Below, piece after piece: positions 1-8,540 of a stretch of 64,000 bases of DNA. The stretch is from Ochrobactrum teleogrylli (GTDB lineage Bacteria > Pseudomonadota > Alphaproteobacteria > Rhizobiales > Rhizobiaceae): the NCBI RefSeq assembly GCF_006376685.1, contig NZ_VEWL01000009.1:1-64000 (forward strand), given 5' to 3'. Positions within the stretch are counted from its first letter, which is position 1. The number at the start of each line of letters is the position of its first letter. The notes under the pieces were generated by a model. That model did not search any database. It was not told the DNA's origin and worked only from the letters and a program-made list of their open reading frames with translations. The position numbers and the translations under genes are program-made.

Positions 1-70
1 CGAAAGCTCGCAACCATTCTTAACACCATCCTGCGAAGGCGAACTCCTTGGACCTCTCAACAACACGGTT

Positions 71-144
71 GCTGAGGAGGCCCGTAGGGCCGTCTCGAAG
101 GATCGCCCTTCGAGGCTGCGCTTCGCTCCGCACCTCAGGGTGAG
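71..144. repeat. Structured intergenic palindromic repeat, copy A
   Basis: A compact structured element without a gene. It contains a perfect hairpin at 79-91 (ggccc/gggcc, 3-nt loop) and a second at 94-114 (ctcgaagg/ccttcgag), and is bounded by ctgagg at 72 and cctcag at 133-138. A related element lies at 44522-44598, where the first hairpin has different bases that still pair. That suggests a dispersed mobile or RNA-structured repeat. The rest of 1-328 holds no convincing gene. Confidence 0.6.
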
Positions 145-328
145 GGGTGTGGCGCTTGATAAAGAGGTCAGAAGAGCGGCGATAAAAAAGGCGCGCTGGG
201 TGATTGAGATTCTGGTGATGACGAGACGAAAATGGTGTTTCTCGAGAACCGGAGCGGAGTGTACTTTAGGGTACATGAGCACCGGAAGCGAAGAGAAGCG
301 CCATTTGCAGGCCGTCAGCGCCTGAATA

Positions 329-1357
329 TCATTCGCCCCGGGGCCAGGTATCCGACAACCGATACCCCCCGGGAAACGGATCGCTCGGATCGAGCATCAG
401 CTGCGCGGTGCCGGTCACCCATGCGCGACCGGAAATGATCGGGCTGATGGCGGGCTTGCCGCCAAGTTCCAGCGCTCTGTCCAACCGGCAATGAAATTCC
501 GTACCCAGTACGGATTTGCCGATGAAGCGCTCGCCCACTTTCATCTGGCCCTTGGCGTGCAGCACAGCCATTCGCGCCGAACATCCCGTCCCGGTCGGCG
601 AGCGGTCCAGCTTGGCCGGACGGATAGCTACCGTGTTCACGCCGGTCAGCACATCGCCGTCGCGCGTGACCGGCTCGGTGATCTGGCAAAACGAAATGTG
701 GTTCCAGTCCTTTTCCGGGTGACGAAAACCGAGTTGCTCATTGGCGGCCTTGGTGATCCTCACGCCGATCTCTGCCAGTTCCCGCGCCTGACCCGGCTCG
801 ATCTTCATGCCGATCTCAGCCGCATCGATAATGACAAAGCTGTCGCCACCATAGGCCGTATCGACGGTGAGGGTGCCTAGTCCTTCGACTTCAAGCGCAG
901 CATCCAGCCGGTCCGCGAAAGACGGCACGTTGCGCACGCTGATACGCTCGGCCTTGCCGTTGCGACACTCCGCTTCCACCTCGATAAGCCCGCCCGGCGC
1001 TTCCAGCACCATGCGCGTTACCGGTTCCTGCATCGGGATGATGCCGCTATCAAGCAGCACTGTTGAAACGCAGATCGAGTTCGAACCCGACATGGGCGGC
1101 GTATCGGCAGGTTCCATGATGATGAAGCCCATCTGCGCGCGCGGATCTTTCGGCGGCACCAGCAGATTGACATGACGAAACACCCCGCCGCGCGGTTCGT
1201 TCAGCACGAAATTGCGCAAGCTCTCGTCGCTGGCGATGAAACGCGACTGTTCCCACACTGTTTCGCCCGGAGGCGGCGCGACACCACCGACGATGACATC
1301 GCCGACTTCGCCCTCCGCATGACAGCCGACGATATGGATGACCTTGGTGCTGCGCAT
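329..1357 (-). CDS. Proline racemase-family protein (hydroxyproline epimerase/dehydratase-like)
   Basis: A 342-aa protein of the proline racemase superfamily, full length for the family (about 310-350 aa). The two active-site segments are recognisable: MSGSNSI around residues 89-95 and DRSPTGTG around 251-258. In proline racemase and 4-hydroxyproline epimerase both positions are Cys; in trans-3-hydroxy-L-proline dehydratase the second is Thr. Here the first is Ser90 and the second Thr255, so a two-Cys racemase mechanism is excluded. The family suggests hydroxyproline metabolism, but the reaction is open. No other proline-catabolism gene is adjacent. Cytoplasmic; no signal peptide. Confidence 0.8.
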   Translation of the reverse strand: MRSTKVIHIVGCHAEGEVGDVIVGGVAPPPGETVWEQSRFIASDESLRNFVLNEPRGGVFRHVNLLVPPKDPRAQMGFIIMEPADTPPMSGSNSICVSTVLLDSGIIPMQEPVTRMVLEAPGGLIEVEAECRNGKAERISVRNVPSFADRLDAALEVEGLGTLTVDTAYGGDSFVIIDAAEIGMKIEPGQARELAEIGVRITKAANEQLGFRHPEKDWNHISFCQITEPVTRDGDVLTGVNTVAIRPAKLDRSPTGTGCSARMAVLHAKGQMKVGERFIGKSVLGTEFHCRLDRALELGGKPAISPIISGRAWVTGTAQLMLDPSDPFPGGYRLSDTWPRGE

Positions 1358-1827
1358 GGGAACCTCGCAAAATACAACACGTATATTCCTATCCAGACGC
1401 TGTGCCGGTCAATCATTTATCGGACGATGGATGGCTCATTCGCGACAGTTTTGAAAACTGGTTTCGAGGCATGCCGCGAAGTTGGAATTTACTTCCCAAG
1501 ATGTGTTGCTCTTTTAAGCGGGTCTGATATCCATGTGCTGCTAAATTGTGCAGATCGATGCGCAACCCGCTTGGCTCCGGATCAGTTTCAGGAACATGCA
1601 AAACGTTCCCCATTGAAATTGAACAACCCGAAAAGCTGGGGCGCCGTTGTTTTGAAAAGCAACGCGCGGCTCTTAGCCGGCATGGGACGGTCGATGATCG
1701 TATCGCGACGCCACTCTCTCCTCAGATTGACCCGGTCTCTGAGTCTTTGATGTCTCGGCGCGTGGTTTTCAGGTTTTGAATTGTCCGGCGGAGTGACGGC
1801 TCCCCGGATGATTCAGGGGAGTGGAAT
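1358..1827. other. Intergenic region between divergent genes
   Basis: About 470 bases between the racemase-family gene (minus) and the MATE gene (plus). Short open frames exist on both strands, but none has a ribosome site plus a recognisable protein. It presumably carries the two divergent promoters. I see no clear repeat or RNA gene in it. Confidence 0.4.
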
Positions 1828-3240
1828 GTGAGCAGTACAACCAATGCGGGCTTTCATGAGCCCAATCAGAACAGCGTTCAACGCTGGGGCAGGGAACTTT
1901 CGGCGGCGCTGAAGCTCGGCTGGCCGCTGATCCTGACCAATGTTTCGCAAGCCGCATTGACGGCAACCGACGTGATCTTCATCGGGCGTCTCGGCAAGGA
2001 TACGCTCGCCTCGGCGTTGCTCGCCACGAGCTTCTACCACACGCTGGTCATCTTCTCGATGGGGCTGGTTTCGGCGGTCATGCCGATGATCGCCATCGCG
2101 CTTGGCAAGAACCGCCATTCGGTGCGCGATGTGCGCCGCACGGTCCGTCAGGGCTTCTGGACGGCGATCATCATATCGATCCCGATCTGGGTCGTGCTGT
2201 GGCATTGCGAGGAGATATTCCTGTTCCTCGGCCAGCAGCCGGATATTGCCGCACGCTCGACCGATTTCATGCACACGCTGCAATGGGCGCTGTTGCCCTA
2301 TCTGTTCTACATCGTGCTGCGCTCGTTCTTCGCGGCGATGGAAAAGCCCATGTGGACGCTGCTGATTGCAGGTGCTGCGATCGGCTTCAACGCGCTTGCC
2401 GGATGGACGCTGATCTTCGGTCATTTCGGCTTTCCGCGCATGGAGTTGCATGGCGCAGGTATCGCGACGACGCTTTCCAGCCTGATGATGTTTCTCGGCA
2501 TGGCGGTGATCGCGCTGCGTCATCGCCGCTTCCGGCGCTATCACCTGTTCGGTCGCTTCTGGCGTCCCGACTGGCCGCGTCTGCGCGAGCTGTGGCGCAT
2601 TGGCTTTCCGATGGCGCTGACCTTCGTGTTCGAAACCTCGATCTTCTATGCGGCGGTGGTCATGATGGGCCGGATCAGCCCGACCGCCATGGCGGCGCAT
2701 GCGGTGGCGATCCAGATCGCATCGCTGAGTTTCATGGTGCCGCTCGGTTTCGGGCAGGTGGCGACCGTGCGGGTGGGGCGTGCTTATGGCGCGGGTAATC
2801 CCAAAGCTGTCGCTTATGCTGGCTGGAGCGCCTATGCGCTCGGCGTCGGCTTCATGATGATCATGGGCCTTCTGATGATCCTGATCCCGCGTCTGTTCAT
2901 CGGCGTGTTTCTCGATCTGCACGATCCGGAAAATCTGCCCGTGATGGAACTGGCCGTCAGCTTTCTTGCGCTGGCCGCCCTGTTTCAGACGGTCGATGGC
3001 GCGCAAGCGGTCGCCGCGGGCATGTTGCGCGGCATGCGCGACACGCGCGTTCCGATGTTTCTGGCGCTGCTTGGCTATTGGGGCGTCGGCCTGCCGCTTG
3101 GCGCGCTGCTCGCCTTCAAGGTCGGCATGGGCGGTCAGGGCATTTGGCTCGGCCTTGCCGCAGGGCTTGGCATCGTTGCGGTGATGATGACCCTACGCTG
3201 GCGCAGGCATCTGGCCCATATTTCCAGAACACTGGCATAA
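1828..3240 (+). CDS. norM: MATE-family multidrug efflux transporter (NorM-like)
   Basis: A 470-aa integral membrane protein with about twelve hydrophobic segments, the size and pattern of MATE cation/drug antiporters such as NorM. These export cationic drugs and dyes from the cytoplasm using a Na+ or H+ gradient. It begins at GTG 1828, preceded by a GGGGAG ribosome site at about 1815-1820. The N-terminal segment (LKLGWPLILTNVSQAAL) and the second half (RIGFPMALTFVFETSIFYAAV) show the two-fold repeat typical of MATE. It stands alone. The symbol is by family resemblance; the substrate cannot be read from sequence. Confidence 0.85.
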   Translation: MSSTTNAGFHEPNQNSVQRWGRELSAALKLGWPLILTNVSQAALTATDVIFIGRLGKDTLASALLATSFYHTLVIFSMGLVSAVMPMIAIALGKNRHSVRDVRRTVRQGFWTAIIISIPIWVVLWHCEEIFLFLGQQPDIAARSTDFMHTLQWALLPYLFYIVLRSFFAAMEKPMWTLLIAGAAIGFNALAGWTLIFGHFGFPRMELHGAGIATTLSSLMMFLGMAVIALRHRRFRRYHLFGRFWRPDWPRLRELWRIGFPMALTFVFETSIFYAAVVMMGRISPTAMAAHAVAIQIASLSFMVPLGFGQVATVRVGRAYGAGNPKAVAYAGWSAYALGVGFMMIMGLLMILIPRLFIGVFLDLHDPENLPVMELAVSFLALAALFQTVDGAQAVAAGMLRGMRDTRVPMFLALLGYWGVGLPLGALLAFKVGMGGQGIWLGLAAGLGIVAVMMTLRWRRHLAHISRTLA

Positions 3241-3247
3241 AACAAAA

Positions 3248-3277
3248 ATGCCGCACGGCCTGAAGGTCGTGCGGCAT
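3248..3277 (-). terminator. Rho-independent terminator, shared by convergent genes
   Basis: A 13-bp stem (3248-3260 with 3265-3277, one G-U pair) with loop tgaa. Read on the minus strand it is followed by TTTTTGTTTT, so it works best for the ialB-like gene. It may also end the MATE transcript. Confidence 0.8.
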
Positions 3278-3326
3278 AGTTGCATGCTGCGGATATCATA
3301 CCGTATCCGCGTTCTCGCTTTTGCGA

Positions 3327-3848
3327 TTACTTCGTCAGAGCAATAATGCGATCAAGCGCGCTGCCGAAACCCTTCAGGGAAATCTTGAAGGCGACCGGCT
3401 GGCTTGGGCTGAGCGCCGTCGCGGTCACGTTGATATTGGCACCCGCCTTGATGGCCGCAACCTGTTTGGGGTCGAAGCTGACCGGTGCAAGGCAACCCTG
3501 CGGAAGGCAGGTGGAAAATGCCAGATTCGGACCAGCGGCCTCATCAACCTTGATGGTTGCGCCTTTGCCGATATCAAGGCCGAACGGCATCAGGATGACG
3601 CCGTCGACCTTTCCGCCCGCCACATTGCGCAGCTCGACGGTCAAGACGCGCTGGCCGGTCTGAGAGCTGTTCTGTTCCTGGCGGATAGCACAGACGGACG
3701 CCTCCTTCGACGTCTGGCAGGAGACGGTCCAGTCCTGATAGGTTTCCTGCAAGGTGCTTGCGCCGCCCGGAAGGGGGGCTGCAAAAGCAGGCGTTGCGAG
3801 AAGTGCTGCCAGCGTGCAAGCAAGGCCGAGCGCGCGATGGTTTTTCAT
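3327..3848 (-). CDS. ialB: Invasion-associated locus B (IalB) family protein
   Basis: A 173-aa secreted protein. Residues 1-23 form a signal peptide (MKNH basic start, [17 protein letters not shown] core, cleavage after AFA). The mature part fits the IalB family, named after a Bartonella protein linked to erythrocyte invasion and widespread in Rhizobiales. It contains the characteristic YQDWTVSCQ motif near residue 36 and paired cysteines ([17 protein letters not shown]) that could form disulfides. The role in free-living species is not known. It is monocistronic, ended by the hairpin at 3248-3277. The start is preceded by GAGAG. Confidence 0.82.
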   Translation of the reverse strand: MKNHRALGLACTLAALLATPAFAAPLPGGASTLQETYQDWTVSCQTSKEASVCAIRQEQNSSQTGQRVLTVELRNVAGGKVDGVILMPFGLDIGKGATIKVDEAAGPNLAFSTCLPQGCLAPVSFDPKQVAAIKAGANINVTATALSPSQPVAFKISLKGFGSALDRIIALTK

Positions 3849-4060
3849 AAATATATTTCTCTCTAAAAAACAATCATCCGAAGCCTGCTGCTCAAAAGAG
3901 GCGGCTTTGGAGATTTATTGAGCATAAATCAGCAGGGCGTTCAACTGCAATCCCATCAAAATATCTTGTTTGCTCGAATAATCTTAAAAGGTTATCGAAG
4001 TCTAATATAGTCTTCACTGCAACGTTTGCTTGAAAATAGCGGGTTGGGCGTTGCAGTGAG

Positions 4061-4092
4061 CAGGTATCCAGCCAGCTTTGGCCGGATACCTG
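4061..4092 (-). terminator. Hairpin downstream of the ureidoglycine aminohydrolase gene
   Basis: A perfect 9-bp stem, caggtatcc (4061-4069) with ggatacctg (4084-4092), extended by gcc/ggc inside. It starts 14 bases past the stop codon of the upstream minus-strand gene. There is no strong U-tract, so it may protect the 3' end rather than terminate. Confidence 0.5.
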
Positions 4093-4105
4093 TTGCGGTT
4101 TTCGC

Positions 4106-4927
4106 TTATCGCGACAGTTTCATATGGCGGTTCACATCCTTGTAAAGCAGATAGCGGAACTTGCCTGGACCGCCTGCATAGCAGGCCTGCGGGCAGAAAG
4201 CGCGCAGCCACATGAAATCACCGGCTTCCACTTCCACCCAGTCCTGATTGAGCCGGTAGACCGCCTTGCCTTCCAGCACATAGAGGCCGTGCTCCATGAC
4301 ATGGGTTTCGGCAAAGGGGATCACGCCGCCCGGTTCTAGCGTCACGATGGTGACATGCATGTCGTGGCGCAGATCGTTCGGATCGACAAAGCGCGTCGTT
4401 GCCCAAACGCCATTGGTGTCGGGCATGGGCGAGGGGGCGATGTCGTTTTCGTTGAGGAAGAGCGGCTCCGGCACATCAAGCCCGTCCACATAGTCATAGG
4501 CCTTGCGGACCCAGTGGAAACGTGCGGTCGCGCTGGCCGTGTTGCGCAGGCTCCAGCCGCTTTTCGGCGGCAGATAGGCATAGCCGCCTTCGGTCAGCGT
4601 GTGGGTCTTGCCCGCGACGGTGACGGTGACTTCGCCTTCGACCACGAACAACACGCCTTGCGCTGTGTCGTCAAGCTCGGCACGGTCGCTGCCGCCGCCG
4701 GGCTGCACTTCCATGATATATTGCGAGAAGGTTTCGGCAAAACCCGACATTGGGCGGGCGATCACCCATAGACGCGTCTTTTCCCAGAAAGGCAGGAAGC
4801 TCGTCACGATATCGCTGAACGTGCCTTTCGGAATAACCGCATAGGCTTCCGTGAACATGGCGCGGTCGGTCAGAAGCTGCGTCTGCGGTGGCAACCCACC
4901 GGTCGGTGCGAAATAAGTGCGGGTCAT
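4106..4927 (-). CDS. allE: (S)-ureidoglycine aminohydrolase
   Basis: A 273-aa bicupin that releases ammonia from (S)-ureidoglycine to give (S)-ureidoglycolate, a late step of purine nitrogen recovery. The C-terminal cupin carries the Mn-binding signature ETHVMEH followed by GLYVLEGKAVYRLN, and the end shows WLRAFCPQACYAGG. Both are hallmarks of the E. coli YlbA/AllE family. The N-terminal cupin spans about residues 60-145. It lies 13 bases downstream of the PuuE-UraD fusion gene and is very likely co-transcribed with it. The allantoate amidohydrolase that would supply its substrate is not in the window. No signal peptide, so cytosolic. Confidence 0.92.
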   Translation of the reverse strand: MTRTYFAPTGGLPPQTQLLTDRAMFTEAYAVIPKGTFSDIVTSFLPFWEKTRLWVIARPMSGFAETFSQYIMEVQPGGGSDRAELDDTAQGVLFVVEGEVTVTVAGKTHTLTEGGYAYLPPKSGWSLRNTASATARFHWVRKAYDYVDGLDVPEPLFLNENDIAPSPMPDTNGVWATTRFVDPNDLRHDMHVTIVTLEPGGVIPFAETHVMEHGLYVLEGKAVYRLNQDWVEVEAGDFMWLRAFCPQACYAGGPGKFRYLLYKDVNRHMKLSR

Positions 4928-4940
4928 TGTCTGTTCCTGA

Positions 4941-6368
4941 TCAATAAAGCGTTTCTGGCAGAATATCTTTCAGCCGGAGAAGGGCGATGCGCTCGACCTG
5001 CGCGCAAGCGGTGGCGAACTCCGTCTCGCGGTCATTGGCGACGCGGCGCTGGAACGTGCCGAGGATTTCCTGTTTGTTGCGTCCCTTCACGGCAATGATG
5101 AAGGGAAAGCCGAATTTCTGCGTATAGGCGTCGTTCAGTTCGGTGAAAGTCTGCTTTTCCGCATCGGTCAGTGCATCGAGACCGGCACCGGCCTGTTCGG
5201 CGGTGGATTCCGCCGTCAGGCGTTTGGCCTGCGCCAGCTTGCCGGCGAGATCCGGGTGGGCATTCAAAACGCCAAGCCGCTCCTCGGGCGAGGCGGCGCG
5301 GAAGATTCTCGTCATCGCAGCGGCAAGACCGGAGGCCGTGTCCTCAGCGGCACCGAAGCCGGCATCATAGGCGCGCTCGGCGATCCACGGCGAATGCTCG
5401 AAAATGCTGCCGTAACGGGCGACGAAATCGGCTTTGCTGGCTTGGGATGGCACTACATCGGCCACTTTTGGCTTATGGTGTTCGTGCCAGTGATTGGCAA
5501 TGTCGATGCGCTTGGCAACCCAGACCTTGTCGTGGCTCTGGACATAGTCGAGGAAACGTTCAAGGGCGGCTGCGCGACCCGGACGTCCGACCAGACGGCA
5601 ATGCAGGCCGATGGACAGCATCTTGGGCGCGCCTTCTGCGCCTTCGCGGTAGAGCACGTCGAAGGCGTCCTTCAGATAGGTGTAGAACTGGTCACCGGAA
5701 TTGAAGCCTTGCGGCGTTGCAAAACGCATGTCGTTGGCATCGAGCGTATAGGGCACAATCAGATGCGGGCCTTTCGGGCCCTTGACCCAATAGGGCAGCT
5801 CGTCCGCATAGGAATCGGCTGAATAGACGAAGCCGCCTTCTTCCATCACCAGTTTCAGCGTGTTGTCGGACGGCTTGCCCTGATAAATGCCGAGCGGACG
5901 CGAGCCGGTGACTTCGGTGTGCAGGCGCACGGCTTCGCGGATATGCTCGCGCTCCACTTCTTCCGGCACGTCCTTGTATTCCCACCAGCGCAAGCCGTGG
6001 CTGGCGATTTCCCAGTCGGCTTCCTTCATGGCAGCGACTGCTTCGGGATTGCGCGCCATGGCCAGCGTCACGCCATAGACAGTGACGGGCATGTTGCGCC
6101 GCGTGAAGGCGCGCCACAGACGCCAGAAACCGGAACGCGCACCGTATTCGTAGATGGATTCCATGTTCAGGTTACGCTGGCCGTTCCAGGCCTGTGCACC
6201 GACGATTTCCGACAGCAGGCATTCCGAGGATGCATCGCCGTCGAGAATGCAGTTTTCCGCACCCTCTTCATAATTGACCACGAATTGGACGGCTATATTG
6301 GCCCCGCCGGGCCAGCGCGGATCTGGCGTGTTGCGGCCATAGCCGATCAGATTACGTGGATAGCTCAT
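4941..6368 (-). CDS. puuE-uraD: Allantoinase (PuuE) / OHCU decarboxylase (UraD) fusion
   Basis: A bifunctional protein of 475 aa. Residues 1 to about 305 match PuuE, the polysaccharide-deacetylase-like, metal-independent allantoinase (SYPRNLIGYG start, VQFVVNYEEGAEN, EIASHGLRWW). Residues from about 315 to the end match 2-oxo-4-hydroxy-4-carboxy-5-ureidoimidazoline decarboxylase (NAHPDLAGKLA with the catalytic His, then FGFPFIIAVKGR). It thus joins consecutive steps from OHCU through allantoin to allantoate. The ATG at 6368 is preferred over ATG 6377 because GGAAGGGG lies 9 bases upstream of it, whereas it abuts 6377. The gene is divergent from uraH, which makes its substrate. Confidence 0.92.
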   Translation of the reverse strand: MSYPRNLIGYGRNTPDPRWPGGANIAVQFVVNYEEGAENCILDGDASSECLLSEIVGAQAWNGQRNLNMESIYEYGARSGFWRLWRAFTRRNMPVTVYGVTLAMARNPEAVAAMKEADWEIASHGLRWWEYKDVPEEVEREHIREAVRLHTEVTGSRPLGIYQGKPSDNTLKLVMEEGGFVYSADSYADELPYWVKGPKGPHLIVPYTLDANDMRFATPQGFNSGDQFYTYLKDAFDVLYREGAEGAPKMLSIGLHCRLVGRPGRAAALERFLDYVQSHDKVWVAKRIDIANHWHEHHKPKVADVVPSQASKADFVARYGSIFEHSPWIAERAYDAGFGAAEDTASGLAAAMTRIFRAASPEERLGVLNAHPDLAGKLAQAKRLTAESTAEQAGAGLDALTDAEKQTFTELNDAYTQKFGFPFIIAVKGRNKQEILGTFQRRVANDRETEFATACAQVERIALLRLKDILPETLY

Positions 6369-6664
6369 GCCATACATCCCCTTCCAAACATCCCTTTGGG
6401 TTCTGTTATTTGGTCCATGATAATAAAGATTTACGCGCTGAATTCCCCTTCAAAATTTTGAAAGACATCCAATGAGAAAGCTCTTTCTTAATGCCGCATA
6501 AGGCGGAATACTTCACGATGGGAACAAAAGCGGGAACGCCGCCGGTCTGCCATAAAAATGTGCTTTCATTGCAAAAACAGCACTGGCAAACCGAGTAAAA
6601 TCAGCGACTTGCGGCGGTTCGGCTGTTAATGGCCGGAGAATCACGCAAGCGGTCAGGAGTGCAA
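6369..6664. promoter_or_regulatory. Divergent promoter region, puuE-uraD / uraH
   Basis: About 300 bases between the head-to-head urate pathway genes, more AT-rich than the flanking genes, with no plausible gene. It should hold both promoters. An imperfect inverted repeat, gtgct...agcac, lies at about 6561-6584. The uraH ribosome site AGGAG is at 6655-6659. Confidence 0.4.
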
Positions 6665-7042
6665 ATGGGTCAGGGACATCACGGCGATGAGGGCAGAACA
6701 GGTCGGTTGACGACACATGTTCTCGATACGGTCAGCGGCAAGCCTGCTGCGGGATTGCGTATCGAATTGCGCCGGATCGAGAATCACACGCCGCACAGCG
6801 TCAAGGAAATCCGCACCAATCAGGACGGGCGCAGCGGTGAGCCGCTGCTGGCCAATGGCGACCTGCAACGCGGCTCCTATGAGCTCCTGTTTCATGTCGG
6901 CGAATATTTTGGCAAGGACGAAGACGGCGTGCCGTTCCTTGACGTGGTGCCGTTGCGCTTTGGTGTTTCCGATGAAAAGGCGCATTATCATGTGCCGCTT
7001 CTGGTTTCGCCTTTTTCCTATTCGACCTATCGCGGGAGCTGA
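6665..7042 (+). CDS. uraH: 5-hydroxyisourate hydrolase
   Basis: A 125-aa transthyretin-related protein that hydrolyses 5-hydroxyisourate to OHCU in the urate pathway. It has the family's N-terminal signature RLTTHVLDTVSGKPA (catalytic His near residue 18), a central RTNQDGR stretch, and the diagnostic C-terminal tetrapeptide YRGS. The start at 6665 has AGGAG five bases upstream; the in-frame ATG at 6629 has none and was rejected. The gene ends 5 bases before xdhA, so it leads the operon uraH-xdhA-xdhB-xdhC. Confidence 0.94.
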   Translation: MGQGHHGDEGRTGRLTTHVLDTVSGKPAAGLRIELRRIENHTPHSVKEIRTNQDGRSGEPLLANGDLQRGSYELLFHVGEYFGKDEDGVPFLDVVPLRFGVSDEKAHYHVPLLVSPFSYSTYRGS

Positions 7043-7047
7043 GCAGG

Positions 7048-8529
7048 ATGGTTCAGTCTGTGAGAAACAGAATACGTTTTCTTCTCAATGGCGAACGGGT
7101 TGAACTCGACCGGGTTTCGCCAACGGAAACGCTGCTCGATTATCTGCGTCTGGCCTGCAAGCTGCGCGGCACCAAGGAAGGCTGCGCCGAAGGCGATTGC
7201 GGCGCCTGCACGGTGCTGGTGGGCAAGATCGCGGGCAGCGAACTGGTTTATGAAAGCGTCAATGCCTGCATTCGTTTCGTCGGTTCGCTGGATGGCTGCC
7301 ATGTGGTGACGGTCGAGCATCTGCGCGGTGCCGATGGCGGTCTGCATCCGGTGCAAAAAGCGATGATCGACTTCCACGGCTCGCAATGCGGCTTCTGCAC
7401 GCCGGGTTTTGTCATGTCGCTTTACGGGCTGTGGATGCGCAATCCCAAGCCCGCCGATCCGGCTATCGAAAAGGCGCTGCAAGGCAATCTTTGCCGCTGC
7501 ACGGGCTATGAGGCGATCATTCGTGCGGCGCGCGCCATTTCCGATTACGGCAATACGGCGGAAGACCCGCTCGCCGCCGAACGCGCCCATGTGTTCGCAC
7601 AGCTGAATTCCATGCGCGACGGTTCGCGGGTCGAAGTCGGCGATGGCAAGGACCGTCTGGTCGTGCCTGCCGATCTCGACGATTTTGCCGCACTGCTGGC
7701 CAATGAACCGAAGGCGACCGTGGTGGCCGGTTCCACCGATGTGGGCCTCTGGGTCACAAAAATGATGCGCGATATTTCTCCGGTCGTCTTTATCGGCCAT
7801 CTGACCGAATTGCGGGCGATCACCGAGGACAACAATGTCGTCACCATTGGCGCGGGCGTGACCTATACGGAGGCCTTCGCCTTCCTTGCCAAGCGCATTC
7901 CGCAGCTTGGGCAACTCATCAACCGCATCGGTGGCGAGCAAGTGCGTAATATGGGCACGATCGGCGGTAATATCGCCAATGGTTCGCCCATCGGCGACAC
8001 CCCACCGCCGCTGATCGCGCTCAACGCAAGGCTGACGCTGCGCAAGGGCGATAGCCGCCGCACCATTCCGCTGGAAGATTTCTTCATCGCCTATGGCAAG
8101 CAGGATCGTCAGCCCGGCGAGTTCGTCGAGGCGGTGCATGTGCCGGTTCCGGAGGCAGGCAATCTCTTTGCGATCTACAAGGTGTCCAAGCGTTTCGAGG
8201 AAGATATTACCGCAGCGCTGGGCGCATTCCACATGGCGCTCGATGCGGCAGGCAAGGTCGCTTCCATTCGCATCGCCTATGGCGGCATGGCGGCAACGCC
8301 GAAACGCGCCTTTGCCGTGGAAGCCGCACTTCTGGGCCAGCCATGGAGCGAAGATACAGTGGAGGCCGCAATCGGTGCCTATGAGCAGGATTACCAGCCC
8401 TTGAGCGATATGCGCGCCACGGCGGATTATCGTCTGATGGTCTCGAAGAATTTATTGCGCCGCTTCTATGCCGAAACGCAAGGGCAAGCCGAACCCTTGC
8501 GCGCTCAGCATATCGAAGAAGCGGTCTGA
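7048..8529 (+). CDS. xdhA: Xanthine dehydrogenase, small subunit (FeS/FAD)
   Basis: A 493-aa electron-transfer subunit of xanthine dehydrogenase. The N-terminal plant-type [2Fe-2S] cluster is ligated by Cys46, Cys51, Cys54 and Cys74 (CAEGDCGAC). The second cluster uses CGFC at 114-117 and CRC at 149-151. From about residue 200 an FAD-binding domain follows (VVAGSTDVGLW, then IGGNIANGSPIGD). With XdhB it oxidises hypoxanthine and xanthine to urate, passing electrons to NAD+. It starts 5 bases after uraH and is followed by xdhB after 11 bases. Confidence 0.96.
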   Translation: MVQSVRNRIRFLLNGERVELDRVSPTETLLDYLRLACKLRGTKEGCAEGDCGACTVLVGKIAGSELVYESVNACIRFVGSLDGCHVVTVEHLRGADGGLHPVQKAMIDFHGSQCGFCTPGFVMSLYGLWMRNPKPADPAIEKALQGNLCRCTGYEAIIRAARAISDYGNTAEDPLAAERAHVFAQLNSMRDGSRVEVGDGKDRLVVPADLDDFAALLANEPKATVVAGSTDVGLWVTKMMRDISPVVFIGHLTELRAITEDNNVVTIGAGVTYTEAFAFLAKRIPQLGQLINRIGGEQVRNMGTIGGNIANGSPIGDTPPPLIALNARLTLRKGDSRRTIPLEDFFIAYGKQDRQPGEFVEAVHVPVPEAGNLFAIYKVSKRFEEDITAALGAFHMALDAAGKVASIRIAYGGMAATPKRAFAVEAALLGQPWSEDTVEAAIGAYEQDYQPLSDMRATADYRLMVSKNLLRRFYAETQGQAEPLRAQHIEEAV

Positions 8530-8540
8530 AGGAGGCAGGC

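Noticed and set aside
1172-1750. 192-codon frame between the racemase-family and MATE genes
   Set aside because: It starts inside the opposite strand of the racemase-family gene and translates to an unstructured, unfamiliar sequence.
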